This document shows positions 11,673 to 23,761 of a DNA stretch of 64,000 bases, piece after piece (the first letter of the stretch is position 1; each line of letters opens with the position of its first letter). The notes under the pieces were generated by a model, which saw only the letters and a program-made list of their open reading frames with translations, searched no databases and was not told the origin of the DNA. The position numbers were made by a program, and so were the translations under genes. This stretch comes from Ochotona curzoniae (lineage: Eukaryota > Chordata > Mammalia > Lagomorpha > Ochotonidae). Location: NCBI RefSeq assembly GCF_017591425.1, contig NW_024467119.1, forward strand, positions 78,236,894-78,300,893, given 5' to 3'.

Positions 11673-13019
11673 GTCACATGTATGATTTTGTATAGTTGAA
11701 ACGTCATATCTGAATGTAAGAAGAAGCACATTTATAAAATCACTCACACTTTCTAGAGGTTGTTCAACAGCCTGTCTGTAAAATGGGCTGGAACTGGACA
11801 TGACTATTCTGTGGGCAGAAGCTCGCAGAAGGGGCTCTGCTACTATAATCATTGAGGAAGACTAGTGTTGGGAGGTGGAGGTTTGGGGTAGGGGGAGGAA
11901 AAGGGACCCCTTTTAATAAAACTACCATGGCAAATGATAAACATATTAATATTAAGGAATTCACACAAGGGAGTTGCAGCTTGGAGGTTGACAAAAGTGT
12001 ATTTGCTCACCATTCTCTAGGCTGTATCCAGCATAAGAAAAATTGTCCCCCACTACCATGCACCCCACCCCTGCTCCCAATGAGTCTTTCAAATGAATCA
12101 GTATTGAATATCTTACATTTATTTTGAAATGAAATAAAATAAACATACAAGGTAGATTTGGTACCATATGTCTCCATACTTGATTATTTTTCACAAGGTT
12201 TGCTTTATTAAAGACTTGGACATAAATAGTGAGCGTCTATTGGATTGTTTTTTGGTCATGTAGTTGAATATAACTGCTGAGATGATAAGTGTTGATGCCT
12301 TTCCAGGGTATTATCCAATATTCTCTCTGATGTTATTTACATACATCAGTTCTATTGGCTAAAAATGCATAATTATTCTCCTGACTTTGCTTTGTGAATT
12401 GATATTGCTATTGGAAATAACATCCCCAAAGACAGAGCAAAGCAATATTCTTTTTTTTTTTTTTAAAGTTATCCTATTATGTTTACCATGGTGTTAAGTG
12501 TGTTTCTTATTTAGCCTGGAAGTGCTTTGGTGTGGTGGAGTATTGTTTCTTACATAATGCTTGTAATTCAAAACTGAAAAACACCAGGTATCTTTCCTTC
12601 TTTACTTTGATTTTGTTGACCATGCAATTTTCTTTTTGGCTCTATCTATAAACATATATAAAATGAATACCAGTAAATGAATGACACAGGCATAATTCCA
12701 TTGAAGGTTCTGGAAACAGCGTTTAGCCAAGAGCCAAGCTCTTTTAGTCTGTGTCAGATCAGAATTGCACGACAGAATGATAGCGCTGTTACTCCAGGTT
12801 TGCTTGTTGTTAATTTTATGGGGCACATAAAGCTAATGTAAAGCATCTGTTGCATCCTTGACCCCTTTAAGAAACCTGTAGCCATGGCAGCTGATACCAG
12901 GAGGAGGCAGCTCTGAATCTCACAGGGCATTTCAAGAATAACAAATGCCTTGTTTCTTGAATAGATCTTTTTGACACTACCTGTATGTGGAGGTAAGCCG
13001 GGAGTGGATTTTCGTCTCT
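11673..13019. other. Unassigned stretch
   Basis: About 1.35 kb of AT-rich sequence with a short T run near 12452-12464. No exon or repeat is recognised. Confidence 0.5.
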
Positions 13020-13650
13020 CACATCAACATGTATTTGTTGCGCTCACACTATGGTCAGCCCTCGCACAGATGCTGGACTAATAGCAGGGAGGAAACCTGC
13101 CTACAATCCCTCTCACCCCCTCGGAGCTTCCTTAACCTACACCTAAACCACGTCAGCCCCTGAGGGATGTCTTCTGCAACAAAATGGAAAAGAAAGGCTT
13201 TCTTGATGAGATGGTACTCAAGCAGAGACCTGGGAAGAGTTCTTTGGGAAGAGACTCCAAGCTAGAGGAAGTCAGCCTGTGCAAAGGCCCTGAGACAGGC
13301 TTGGCAGAGGACCAGCAAAGCCAAGAGATTCAAAAAGGCAGTGCTGCAAGATGAGGTCACAGAAGACTAGAGGACTGAATTCTTTAGTACTTCTCAGGTC
13401 GAGGGAAAACCAGGGTATCCTCTGAGAGCACAAGACATTGTGGAAGGGTTTCCAGCAGAGAAATGAGTGCATGACAAGGGCCCCATCCTGGCTGCTTCAT
13501 AAGAAATGAACTATCGGGAAGCAAGGGCTAGAGAAAAGCCCTTGGCAGGCTTCTGCAAGCGATCCAGACCAGAGGTCAGGTGTCTCAGATGAAGGTGGCA
13601 AGAGCAAGTGGTAAGCTGGAGTGTACTTTTGGGTACTGGGTAGAGTTTGC
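13020..13650. mobile_element. L2-like ancient LINE relic
   Basis: Recognised by the phrase 'GCAAAGGCCCTGAGACAGG' (near 13278) with 'GATGAGGTCACAGAAGACTAG' downstream and 'AAGCAGAGACCTGGGAAG' upstream. This series is typical of L2. The orientation was not fixed with confidence and the boundaries are approximate. Confidence 0.5.
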
Positions 13651-14789
13651 TGATTGGGTGTGGGCTCACCTCGTGGTCTCACCCTCCTGAGGTCCATAGG
13701 CATCCCTGAGCTGCCTGCTTCTTCCTGCCTGGGCTCTCGGACCGTGACTCAGCAACATGCCCCTGCTCTCATTTGGTGTTTACTTCTTCCTTCTTGGGTT
13801 TTTGCCCTGGACACACACAGGGCTTTGTCCAGGGCACAAGAACCTGATTCTGCTGCCCTTCTGTTTTCCGAAGCTCATGCTCTTGTTGCCCTTGCCCAAC
13901 TTCCCACTACACTCGGCAGTTCTCCTAGACCCATGAGCAGTGGGTGTGTCTGCTTTCTCTCGCTGCCCCTCACCCCTGTGCGTCAATCACCCCTCCACTA
14001 CAATCTCAAATGTCTGTCTCCTTCAGACTCTGCTGCAAGCCTTAACTGCTTCACGTTCAGACTGGTGCAGCAATCCTCATACTAGCCCTTTGTTTTTATG
14101 CTTCTGGAAAGCTACTAGCTAGAAGCAAAATAAATATCCGCAGCCGGCCTCATGTCCATCATCTTACTGTCCCTTTCAGATCCCTGTCCCGACTTCCAGT
14201 TCTTTCTCCTTGCACTGCACTTTGTCCTTCCCCACCCCCGCCACCTTGCACCAAATTTAAAAGGGTTAGCATATTCTTTGTGCATATTCCCATACCAGCT
14301 TTTCCATGCTCTGCATAGAGATACCTGATTTGGGATTCACTCTGGCAAACTACTTGGAAAATTGTGTATACAGTGAGCAGAGGGCCTGACTTAGGGAGAA
14401 GTTCTCTTTTTTCCCCATTATCTGGCCATTGCTGATAGTGCTGGAGAATTGAACACAATAAATGCCTTTGTATTACCAAACAAACTGAGAGGGCTAACTC
14501 TACTCTGTGCATCTTCATTGCTCCTCTTGGTGTGCAATGATGAGTCATCGCGTTAGCCATTTACCCAATTCACGGACTATGTCTAGCTCTGTGCTTTCTG
14601 ATGCACAGAAAAATTGTCCTTCTCGACCCTGTTTTTGAATCCACGTGGTTAATTCTGGTTAATGATTTGAGAGTGGAAGAAATACTAATAATAATAATTT
14701 TGGAGCCAGTGCACTTTAGTGCTGCAAGACTAATGCTTTTTTCCTTCCAGAAGATGGTGATTGCAGTCTTTTTTTTTTTTTTTTTTTGA
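13651..14789. other. Unassigned stretch
   Basis: It holds the longest non-SINE frames of the first 15 kb: 143 codons (+, 13654-14085) and 133 codons (-, 14159-14560). Neither shows a recognisable domain, and the first is a Leu/Pro/Ser-rich composition typical of C/T-rich DNA. A T run lies at 14769-14787. Confidence 0.5.
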
Positions 14790-14990
14790 CAATTTTTTTT
14801 AAAAAAGATTTATTTATGTATTTATTTACTTGAAAGGAAGAACTACCACCAGAGGGACAAACAGAGACAGAAGGATCTAGTTTAGTCCTCAACTGCCCAC
14901 AGTAGCCAGGACTGGGGGAAGGCAAGTCGGAAGCCTAGAACTCCATCCGGCTCCCCATCTAACACTTGACCTAATCCTAGATACCCGCTA
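14790..14990 (-). mobile_element. C-SINE, 5'-truncated old copy
   Basis: The tail side is clear ('AAAAGATTTATTTATGTATTT', 'GAAAGGAAG', 'AACTGCCCACAGTAGCCAGG'). The promoter head is missing or unrecognisable, so this is a truncated or eroded insertion. Confidence 0.7.
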
Positions 14991-16843
14991 GTGAGGAGAG
15001 TCCCACAGGGTGAGCAGGGCCTTCTGGTACATGTGACAACAAGAAACCAAGGCCAGAGGTGCCCCCGTCTCTGTCACAGAACCTCCACGGAGGACACCCA
15101 ACACATCCCATTCATCCCAGGTCCTCGCTGGGAATTTAAAAAGATCAAGATGGTGTATCTGAGGAACTCCTGACTCCACAGGGTTCACTGCTGTTGAGGT
15201 GCCACCTCTGTCAAAGGAATGATTCCTGGCTTCCTGTAGATGCCATTAGCTAAATGACAATATCTGCTGCTTGTCCAGCCTTTGCCAGGATCACTCTGGC
15301 TTTGAAGCTTGATGGAAGCAGAGCGGGAAAAGAAGGGTGTATCCTCTGTTTTCCTTCCTTTTGTGTGAAACCTGGAAAACGAGCCTGCTGTTTAGGCAGT
15401 GGCTTTGTGCTTAATTGGTGGGAGGAGGCTGGTGAGGGCCTCTAGCTTTCTGCTTGTGTTAGGATTTTGTGACAGTGTGAAGTCAATCTCCCGAGCTGTC
15501 AGGAACTTAGACTTCAACTCTGATTAAAACCCATGACTAAAAGAAATTACCATAATGCAGTGACAAGCATGAAGAGAAAGCCATAATAATACTGATAAGG
15601 CTGCTCCAGTTAAGAGGTCATTATATTTTGTGCCTTACTTCAATGGGGAGACACCTCTGCAGGGTTGGCATCGGTGCATTGTTAATGGATGTGACTTGGT
15701 AGGCACAGGGCTGCCTCAGACACTTACCTACTTATACCCAGAGGAGGAGGAGGAGGAGTAGGAAGGATGGGGTGTGGTCTCCTGGGGCCACTGGTTTGCT
15801 GAGAGTTATGCTGCTGGCAGGAAGTAGAAGCCACCGCTAAGTGTGGAACATAGCCCAGCAGGAAAAGTGGCACCAGGTTTCAATCCAATGAGCCCAGTTA
15901 ATTGCCTGGACCCCATGGAACACTGCACTTGGAGTCTCTTACTTCAGAGTACTTTGAAAACTCTCTGTATTGTTTCTTTTGTCACCAGAGCTGACCTAGC
16001 CCCAGGTCGCCCAGCACAATTCTTTGCCACTCTACCTTGATGTGGGCCCCTGGAAAAGATTACATATGGGAGTTGCAGTTCCTTGAGGCCTTTCCAGGTG
16101 ACTTCAGCTATGTGGCAGTTTCATGTGAGCTGAGTTGTTATTTTGGCTCATCTATCTGCTGTTTCACAAGGACCTTTGAGCTTGAAGCCCAAAATGTTAC
16201 TAATTAGAGTTCAGGGCAAATACCAACCAAAAGGCTAGGTGGAGGGCAATGGGTGGTGGTGGGCTGTGTGACATTTGGATGCAGGCACTGTAGATCAGCA
16301 CAGGCAAGCAGGGCATTCCAGTGGCCAGCCTGTGCAGGGGACTGCTACCGCCTTCCACTTGCACTTGAGACCTCTGCCTCCTCTAGTTGTTTAGAATCAG
16401 ATTTGGCATTGTTTCTTCTGGGCAGCCTCCTCTACTGCAGCAGGATGCACTGCCTGCTGTCCTTCTTACACAGCACCCTCCAGGTCTGAATGGACCTACA
16501 GGCATGCCAGTCACATAAGCAACAAAGGTGGTCACACGTCATAGTTCTCCACAGCTGTGAGACAGTCACTCCACTAAGGTAAGCCCTTAGGAGAAATGAA
16601 GTTGCTCTGTTGGAATAAAGAGTTCAAGTCTCAAATAGGTTATTTACCCATGGTAGATATTAATCGAAGACTAAACTGTTTGTTGATGGTGTGGGAAGGA
16701 TCCTGTCTGTTTGAATCACACATGTACATACATAGATACATGCATGCAAATGCATACAGAGCGATCCCTATCATAAGTAATTTACGTTTAAAAAGCAAGG
16801 ACTTATGGGTAAATGGGAAGAGGTACAACACATTGCGAAGAAA
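14991..16843. other. Large unassigned stretch
   Basis: About 1.85 kb with no recognised element apart from a small GGA run near 15742-15757. Frames are short (up to 86 codons) and unconvincing. Confidence 0.5.
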
Positions 16844-16878
16844 TTTTGATGTTTAAAATAAATGTTTAAACATCAAAA
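16844..16878. repeat. 14-bp perfect inverted repeat
   Basis: TTTTGATGTTTAAA (16844-16857) and its exact reverse complement TTTAAACATCAAAA (16865-16878) are separated by 7 bases. It sits just before the point where L1 homology begins. Confidence 0.8.
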
Positions 16879-16895
16879 ATGTTTAAAATATGTAC

Positions 16896-17700
16896 ATCCT
16901 TTGACTTAGCAATTCTATATTTCAGAAAGTTATATTAAAGTAGTGGTCAGAGATGCTGGTTATGTATGAGGACATATGAGCAATCATGACAAAAATAGTA
17001 GGAATAATTCACATGAGAGCATCGATGGGTTAGAAAATGGCTGCATCACAATTGACAATAGCAAAGACACAGAACTAACCCAGATGACTGTTGAAAGAGG
17101 AATGGATAGAGAAACGGGTACATCTACTCTACAGAATACTACTCAGCCATCAGAAAGAATGAGATTCTACCATTTGCAACAAAATGGTCCCAGCTGGACA
17201 CCATTATGTTCAGTGAAATAAGCCAAAACCAAAATGACAAATATCACACGTTCTCTCTGATGTAAGGCAACATTCATGCAAAATACAAAAGAACAGATAA
17301 CCAGGTAAACATGAATGCACATATACTCTCTAGATGACCTTATAATGCAGACCAGACTAGCATACCAGGAAATGAAGATACTCCCGAATAAAAGGAAGAG
17401 TTCCAATGAAGCTGTTAAATATATCTTGACAATAGGCTATTAGACTTTTGACCGTCGCTGATACCTACGATGTCATGATACACTTAAATAACAGAATGTT
17501 GGACTTGTGACTATTGCTGAAGGGCTATACTACTGTAATAACTTGGGGGAAAATGGTAGGGGGGATGATGGGGAGAGAGAAAGGGGAGGATCCTAATATC
17601 TACAAAACTGTATCACGGAAAATAATAATAAAAAATAAAATAAAAATAAAATAAACATAATAGTATATACTATAAAAATAATAAAAATTAAAATAAAAAT
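16896..17700 (+). mobile_element. L1 3' end: ORF2 C-terminus, 3' UTR and A-rich tail
   Basis: The sequence matches the conserved end of L1 ORF2: 'CTACAGAATACTACTCAGCC', 'ATTTGCAACAAAATGG', 'CAGTGAAATAAGCCA' and 'TCTCTCTGATGTAAGG'. A G-rich 3' UTR (17550-17590) and an AATAATAAAA-type tail to 17700 follow. It is 5'-truncated. Stops and frameshifts leave only short frames such as the 81-codon piece at 16976-17221. Confidence 0.88.
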
Positions 17701-17772
17701 GTCCCCCCAAAACAAAGAAAGTGGCTATAGTGTTTATAAATTAGGAAGCTGCATGATGGAATTATCCATTAT

Positions 17773-18110
17773 GGGGCCTGGTGCGATACTGTAGTGGTTA
17801 AAGTCCTTGCCTTGCACGTACCAGGATCCCATATGGGTGCTGGTTCTAATCCCGGCAGCTCTACTTCCCATCCAGCTCCCTGCTGATAGCCTGGGATAGC
17901 AGTTGAAGACGGCCCAAAGCCTTGGGACCCTGCACCCGTGTGGGAGACCCGGAAGAGCTCCTGGTTCCTGGCTTCGGATTGGCTCAGCTCCAACCATTGT
18001 GGCTGCTTGAGGAGTGAACCATTGGATGGAAGATCTTCCTCTCTGTCTCTCCTTCTCTCTGTATATCCACCTTTCCAATAAAAATAAATCAATCTTAAAA
18101 AAAAGAAAGA
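17773..18110 (+). mobile_element. C-SINE with target-site duplication
   Basis: The copy runs from GGGGCCTGGTGCGATACTG to AATAAAAATAAATCAATC. The perfect 13 bp duplication AATTATCCATTAT lies at 17760-17772 and 18111-18123. Confidence 0.95.
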
Positions 18111-18139
18111 AATTATCCATTATATCTAGCCATTAAAAT

Positions 18140-18765
18140 TCATATTGAGAGAGGAGTTCTGGGTCCCCAAGTCATCATTTTTTTCTCAAATATAAAAGGG
18201 TATTTTCCCCACCATGTCTTGGATTCACCACAGCATGTTTCTCCTGAGACAAGTGCATATTTTAACATATCAGAAAAATCCCTCCCCAAGAGACAAGGGC
18301 GACATTAATATATCAATTCCCCACCTGAAGCATCAGCCATTGTCTCCGGCCACTGTGGGGGAGGGCCTCAGGCTGGTCTCCTTTTCACTGAAAAGGGAAG
18401 GTGGAATAGCATGTCTGATACCTTTCTGGGCCTTTTGTCCCAAGGCCAGGTACCATGGGGACCAGGAATTCTCCTCTGTTCATGGAGAAACATCTTTGAA
18501 GTAAACCTTTCAAAGGTGCTTTCCCCACCATTAGTAAGGGTCTTTTCCACTTTTCCTCCTGCCATTATGGCGGGGAAGGGACTGGTAAGGGTCCTTTCAA
18601 TCTCAAAGTCTCCTCCCACCACTAGGACGAGAGTTTCCTTTCTCAGCTTTTCTAATAAATCTTACTTTAAAACTAACTGTGTCCGCATGAAAATTCTTCT
18701 TTCCTGCGAGACAAGAATTGAGGTTGCTGCCGTACTCAGGGGTCAAAAACCCTACAACACTACCT
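18140..18765 (+). mobile_element. Solo LTR-like block (endogenous retrovirus, class I type)
   Basis: The 3' half has LTR features: AATAAA at 18654-18659, then 'AACTGTGTCCGCATGAAAAT' and 'CCTGCGAGACAAGAATTG', the look of an R/U5 end of a gammaretrovirus-like LTR. Upstream is C/T-rich with repeated 'TTTTCCCCACCAT'. No gag, pol or env sequence adjoins it, so it is probably a solo LTR. The boundaries, especially the left one, are not fixed. Confidence 0.5.
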
Positions 18766-18770
18766 TATGA

Positions 18771-19026
18771 GCTGACATTTTGCCATAGAGGGTTAAGCAG
18801 TAGCCTGTGGTGCTGGCATCTCAAATGGGTGCCAGATCTAGTCCTGGCTACTCTACTGATTCAGTCCCTACTAACGTTTTGGTGGAAAATAGTGGAATGA
18901 AGCCCCTTGTCCCTGGCTTTGGACTGGGCCTGACTCTTGTAGCTGTCCAGTGAGTAAACTAGCAGTTGGAAGACTTTTCTCTCTGTGTCACTCTTTCAAA
19001 ATAGATAAATCTTTAAAAAAAAAAAA
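18771..19026 (+). mobile_element. C-SINE, internally deleted
   Basis: The head 'TGACATTTTGCCATAGAGGG' and tail 'CAAAATAGATAAATCTTT' are present. The central 'CACCCATGTGGGAGACCC' block is missing, so the copy is about 60-70 bases short. Confidence 0.8.
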
Positions 19027-19557
19027 GCAAATTAAAACGGTATTTAAAGAACATGATAAAGTGTTCACAATAGTTGGGTTAAATAGTGGATTAAAAGAGT
19101 TAATAAGATGAATATAAGTTTTTAAAATATATGCTCCCCGTGTATGGGAAAAACACTAGGAACATGGGGTGCAAGGGTAACAATGGCTAGCCAGTGAGGA
19201 ATTTAGAATTTCCTGCTTGTATTGCAGATTGTCAAGGAGAGTCATTACTTTTACAGTAAGATGTATGGACAAGTTTGGCAAACCACAGGCACCCTAGCAA
19301 AGGTGGTTGGTTCTGGCTAGGGAAAGATTGTGGCCTTGGATTAAAGGAAAAGGGAGCCACCATCCTCATTTTGTCACTTGCTAATGGCATGTTGTTTTGT
19401 GCGTGTGTGTAAGCTTGAATTTTCACTACTGGCTAACAAGGACAATAAGATCCCCTTTGGAGGTCTCCTGAGGATTAATGGGAAACATTCAAAAATTGTA
19501 GCTATTACTACTCCTCGTGGCCCGTGGTGATAAGTGGTTCTTTCTAGCCACTTTTCT
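19027..19557. other. Unassigned spacer
   Basis: AT-rich, with no recognised element or convincing frame. Confidence 0.5.
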
Positions 19558-19885
19558 TTTAAGATTTATTTATTTGATTTTAAAGGCAGGGTGACAGAAA
19601 GAGAGAGAGAAAAAGAGGAAAAAGAAAAAGAGGTCTTCCGTCTGCTGGTTTATTCTCCAAATGGCCTCCACAGTTGAGGCTGGACCAGGATGAAGCCAGG
19701 AACCTGGGACTCTGTTCCCAGGTAGGTGACAGGAGCCTGAGTACTTGGGCCGTCTTGCCCCGCTTTCCCTGGCACGTTAGCAAGGTGCTGTGGTACAAAT
19801 AGAGCAGTTGGGACATGAACCAGCACCTATATGGGCTGTTGCCATTACAGGCAGGAGCTTAACCTGAAATATCTCACCCAGTGTA
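19558..19885 (-). mobile_element. C-SINE, older copy
   Basis: Antisense 'AAGATTTATTTATTTGATTTT', an expanded GA-rich segment (19598-19635), 'CTGGTTTATTCTCCAAATGG' and 'CACCTATATGGGCTGTTGCC'. The head is eroded. Confidence 0.84.
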
Positions 19886-20569
19886 GTCACCTGTGAGGGT
19901 CACACTGGCTAATAGACCGTCCTGCTTGTTTAGACATGCGAATTATGGTTTCAAAAGAGAATCTTCATTATTATGCCGGCATGGCAAGGCGAACAGATCG
20001 GGAAATGACTGCTATTAAAAAAGACAGTCTGGGATACTCTCAGGTTCCAGTGAAACAGACACCCCACAACGGGGGCACCACAAGAGGAAGCCCTGGGGTT
20101 CTAGGAGGGCAGGGTAAAATGTGGGTGGAAAGCCTCACTGTGGGTTCTGGGAAGGAACGGGAGAGGCACAAGGTGGCTTGCCACTGGCTGCTCTGAAGAA
20201 TCTCTGTGAACCCTGGGGTCCAGGGGCTGTCCTTGCTGTACCCGGTCCTTGGGTAAATAGCACAGGTGAGTAGTGGCTGAGGTGGGAGTCTGAAAAGTAG
20301 GTGGTAGGAGGTGTGGACTCTGGAATAGTCAGTCTGTATTTGAAAAACACTGTGACTGTGAGAGGGGCAGACCCTCCAGGGTCAGTAGGACCCCAGGATG
20401 TCAAAGCATCAGATCTACAGCATAAAATGATGTGTTAAGTTATGTGCTAGGACAAATTAGCAATATTACCTCTTATCAACCCCGTAAGGTAAGAGTCAGA
20501 CCCTTGGCTGTTATGCAACTCTTGTCAATTCCTGTTATATAGGAGCAAAATTTCATGTCCCTTGTGGCT
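19886..20569. other. Unassigned spacer
   Basis: No recognised repeat. An 86-codon plus frame and an 89-codon minus frame overlap at 20135-20196 and have no family resemblance that I can see. Confidence 0.5.
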
Positions 20570-20800
20570 ATCTATTCCTGTGTAACAAAACATCCCCAAA
20601 CTTAGTGACCTGGAACAACTACCACTGTCTTTGCTCAGCATTCTGCAATTAGAGCTGAGCTCAACTGGGTGGTTCTTTTCTTGGCTTTGCCCATGGTCAT
20701 TCAAAAGTCTGCATTTAGCTAGCTGGACAGCTGTGGGCTGGACCCAGCTGGGATGCTGACAAGCCTGGACCCTGACTTCTCTCTGTCTCTTCTCTCTCAT
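20570..20800 (-). mobile_element. Ancient LTR relic (MaLR/ERVL-like), antisense
   Basis: 'TATTCCTGTGTAACAAAACA', 'CCCAAACTTAGTGACCTGG', 'AACAACTACCACTG' and 'GAGCTCAACTGGGTGG' are the familiar antisense end of an old mammalian LTR or MaLR element. The subfamily was not determined. Confidence 0.5.
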
Positions 20801-21320
20801 TCTCTTCTCCCTCCTTATTCTTCTCCCCTCCCCATCTCCTTCCCTCCCTCCTAGTTTTTCTCAGATCCTCACCTCTGGCCCACTATCCACATACCCCAAT
20901 CACCCCAGTCACCCCAGCATTTGGTACCCCAGGGCAAGGACAGCTGCTCACCACAAAACCCACTCCAAGTCTTCAGAGAAGCCAATGGCACACTTGCTTG
21001 TTGTGTCTTGTCTGTTCCTTCACAGAACCCGATTTCCTCTGTCCTCGCTACCCCTGACCAACCCCAGTGCTCTCGAGTGATCTGTGTGACCCATCCCCTT
21101 TTTGTGGGATCTGTAAGTACAACATACCACTTTTTCCCAATGGGAGTCATCTCCTGCTCTGTTAGCCTTGCCATTGGTGAATGACATTAACAGCCGTATT
21201 TCCTCTGATAACTGTTTAAATCTTGTCTCCCTCCCTCCTTGCATTTTGATCATCGCTTCTGTCCAGCAGAGAAGCTGGGCATGTTTCACGGCATCTCAGG
21301 ACTCCCAAGAAGTAGAGGCT
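20801..21320. other. Unassigned spacer, CT-rich start
   Basis: A pyrimidine-rich segment lies at about 20770-20860. Overlapping 87-101 codon frames on both strands (20869-21289) cancel each other as evidence. Confidence 0.5.
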
Positions 21321-21670
21321 GGCATTGAAGTGCTGTGGGTTAAGCCGCTGTCTCTAACGCTAGCATCCCTTATTAGAATTATGGCTCAAGTCTTGGCTAC
21401 ACTACTTCTTATCCAGTTCCTTACAACACAAATATGGGAAAGCAGTGTAAGGTGAGCCAAGCACTTGGGCCCCTGCACCCACATGAGAGACCTGGATGCA
21501 GCACCGCCCACATGGGAGACCCCAGTGGAGTTGTTAGCCTCAGCCTGATCTTCAGCCTGGCAGCCTTTGGGACATGAACCTGTGCAGGAAGGTCTTCTCT
21601 GGTGCTCTCTTGCATGTGATCTCTCTCTGTCTCTCTCCAGCTCCGGATTTCCAATAAATAACTAAATCTT
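21321..21670 (+). mobile_element. C-SINE with internal duplication
   Basis: The head is 'TGGCATTGAAGTGCTGTGGG' and the tail is 'CCAATAAATAACTAAATCTT'. The 'CACATGAGAGACC' block is followed by a second 'CACATGGGAGACC' about 35 bases later. This suggests a short internal tandem duplication and explains the extra length (~350). Confidence 0.82.
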
Positions 21671-21697
21671 ATATATATATATATACATATATATGCT
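21671..21697. repeat. (TA)n microsatellite at SINE tail
   Basis: A TATATA... run interrupted by one C follows the A tail of the preceding SINE directly, as is common for tail-derived microsatellites. Confidence 0.8.
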
Positions 21698-21734
21698 AAA
21701 TCTGTTTTAAAATATATGTATAGAAGTTAGTAGG

Positions 21735-22030
21735 CAGCTTTTTAATGAAAACACGCTTTTCACATGTTTGAGCAGAGGGATAGAGATATTCCATCTGCTG
21801 CTTCATTTCCCAAATGCCCACAACGTCTGAGTTTAGGCCAAGGAAAAGTAGAGAGCTGAGAGCTGAATTCTGGTCCCCTGCAAGGATGTCAGGGACAAAA
21901 CCACTGGAGCAATCACTTGTTTGTTCCCTCCCAGGGTGCACCTGAGCACATGCTGGAATCTGAGGGAGAGAGGGCCAGGATTCAAATCCAGATACTACGA
22001 TATGGGATGCCATCACCCAAATGACGTCAT
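21735..22030 (-). mobile_element. C-SINE, old copy
   Basis: Antisense 'CATCTGCTGCTTCATTTCCC', 'GATTCAAATCCAGATACTACG' over the B box and 'ATATGGGATGCCATCACCC'. The tail and head are both eroded. Confidence 0.72.
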
Positions 22031-22085
22031 ACCTTCTATGGCAGAATCCTGTCCATTGCCAAAACTTATTAAGACTTCTTTCAAG

Positions 22086-22417
22086 GGTCTAGCGCAGTAG
22101 CCTAGTAGCTAAAGTCCTTGCCTCGAATGCACTGGGATATCTTATGGACACTGGTTCTAATCCCGGTGGCCCCGCTTCCCATTCAGCTCCCTGCTTTAGA
22201 CCTGGGAAAGCAGTCAATGATGGCCCAAGGCTTTGGGAACCTGCAAGCACATGGGAGACCCGGAAGAGGCTCCTGGCTTCAGATCAGCTCAGCTCCAGCC
22301 ATTGCGGCCGCTTATAGGGAGTGAATCAATGGACAGATGGTCTTTCTCTCTGTCTCTCCTCCTTTCTGTATATTTGACTTTTCAATAAAAATGAAATAAA
22401 TCTTAAAAAAAAAAAAG
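22086..22417 (+). mobile_element. C-SINE
   Basis: GGGTCTAGCGCAGTAGCCTAG to AATAAAAATGAAATAAATCTT plus an A run. The flanks 'AGACTTCTTTC' and 'AGACTTCATCC' are a likely mutated target duplication. Confidence 0.92.
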
Positions 22418-23528
22418 ACTTCATCCTGAAACAACAGCATCACTGACCCCACATTCTCTTCATCAAATCTTCATCAAAGTCAGTCCCAGTCCCAGCTCCA
22501 AGAGGAGCCCATGAAGGCAGGACGACTACCAGGAGGAGTGTCTCATTGGGGACCATCAATGGAAGCGGTCACAATAGGCTGAGCGACAATCCATTCCACC
22601 ATTCCTTCTAGAGACTCGGTAACCTTTGGAGCTAGACCTGGGCCACAGGGGAACCGAGATACCAATTACTGAGACACTGAGTATTGTTTCCGGGGACTGC
22701 GTTGATGTTCTGGGCTTTCTCTTAAAGAAGCAACAGATGAAGGAGTTACACTTCTTTGCAGAGAAAGGATGTTGAAAGGTTAGGGCCACTTTCCAATACT
22801 CGGGCATCACAGAGTGAAGACAGACGCCACATTCTTGCACAAAATGTACTGTGTCGTTACTGATCCAGGACTCATTGGAATGGCTTGACGACGGGACCGG
22901 AGAGCCACTTATTTGAATTCTCAGTCACACAATAGGAGGATGTTTCTTTTGCCTTACAGGTTTCTAGAAGAAAGATGTGCGTCCAGCTGTATCCAGGAAA
23001 TGATCTTTCCCCTCTAAAGAAATGCTGAGAAGCAGTAAAATTCACAAATCCTGCCAAATTTCCTCCACAATTTCACTTTTTTCTACAAAAATGGCAACTG
23101 TGCTACTACAGTTGCTTTAAGTTTCTAGGTGGAGTGTAGGCACCTGGGGAAGTGTGTTCAGCTGAGCTTTCTGAGCAAGTTTTAACGTGGGTGGATTGTT
23201 TTTAGCAGATGCCGGAAGTTCGCCTTTTCCCTGCACACTGCCCCTAGTGGCCGACGAGAAGAACGAGAGCTGCTGGGACCCGCAGTTAGGGATGTGAAAA
23301 CACATTTCCTTGAATTCTCATCTTACTTCTTTTTAAGGATGGTCTTTTCTTTTGTCCCATGATACATTTATAGTTGCTTTAAAAACTAAATACAATGCTT
23401 CAGTTTCTTCATCACTTATCCTCTACTCTCTGGTTTCTGGTTCTGTATACACTTTGAAAGATTTCAGCATTATCAACCTTTTTTTTTTAATTTTAAATTA
23501 TATCATCACATGGAAAAAACAACGACTT
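22418..23528. other. Unassigned stretch
   Basis: About 1.1 kb free of recognised elements. Minus frames of 94 codons (22556-22840) and 62 codons (23117-23305) have no family that I recognise. Confidence 0.5.
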
Positions 23529-23640
23529 GAGAAAGTTCATGGAAAATGGGAAGATAAGTTTATTTTGGTGCAAAAACTTCAAAACCCATGTTTAGTTTTA
23601 AGTACTCTGCGTTTTTCCATGAACTTTTCGAAGACTGTTG
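23529..23640 (-). mobile_element. MITE-like element, copy 3 (best termini)
   Basis: Both ends are visible: 'GAGAAAGTTCATGGAAAATG' on the left and its inverted counterpart 'TTTTTCCATGAACTTTTCG' on the right. In between are 'AGTTTATTTTGGTGCAAAAA' and 'CAAAACCCATGTTTAG'. At ~110 bp with terminal inverted repeats it fits a MITE. Confidence 0.65.
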
Positions 23641-23761
23641 ATGGTCACTTCCTCGGCTTTAACCTCCACAGGAAGGACATCTTTTGCCACTTGCATCCTT
23701 AAATGAGTTTTGATTTCTCTTCCAGACTTGTCTTTATTTTGATATGTTGCTTCACTTCGGG

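Noticed and set aside
13654..14560. 143-codon plus and 133-codon minus frames
   Set aside because: No splice, promoter or family support. Biased C/T composition explains the openness.
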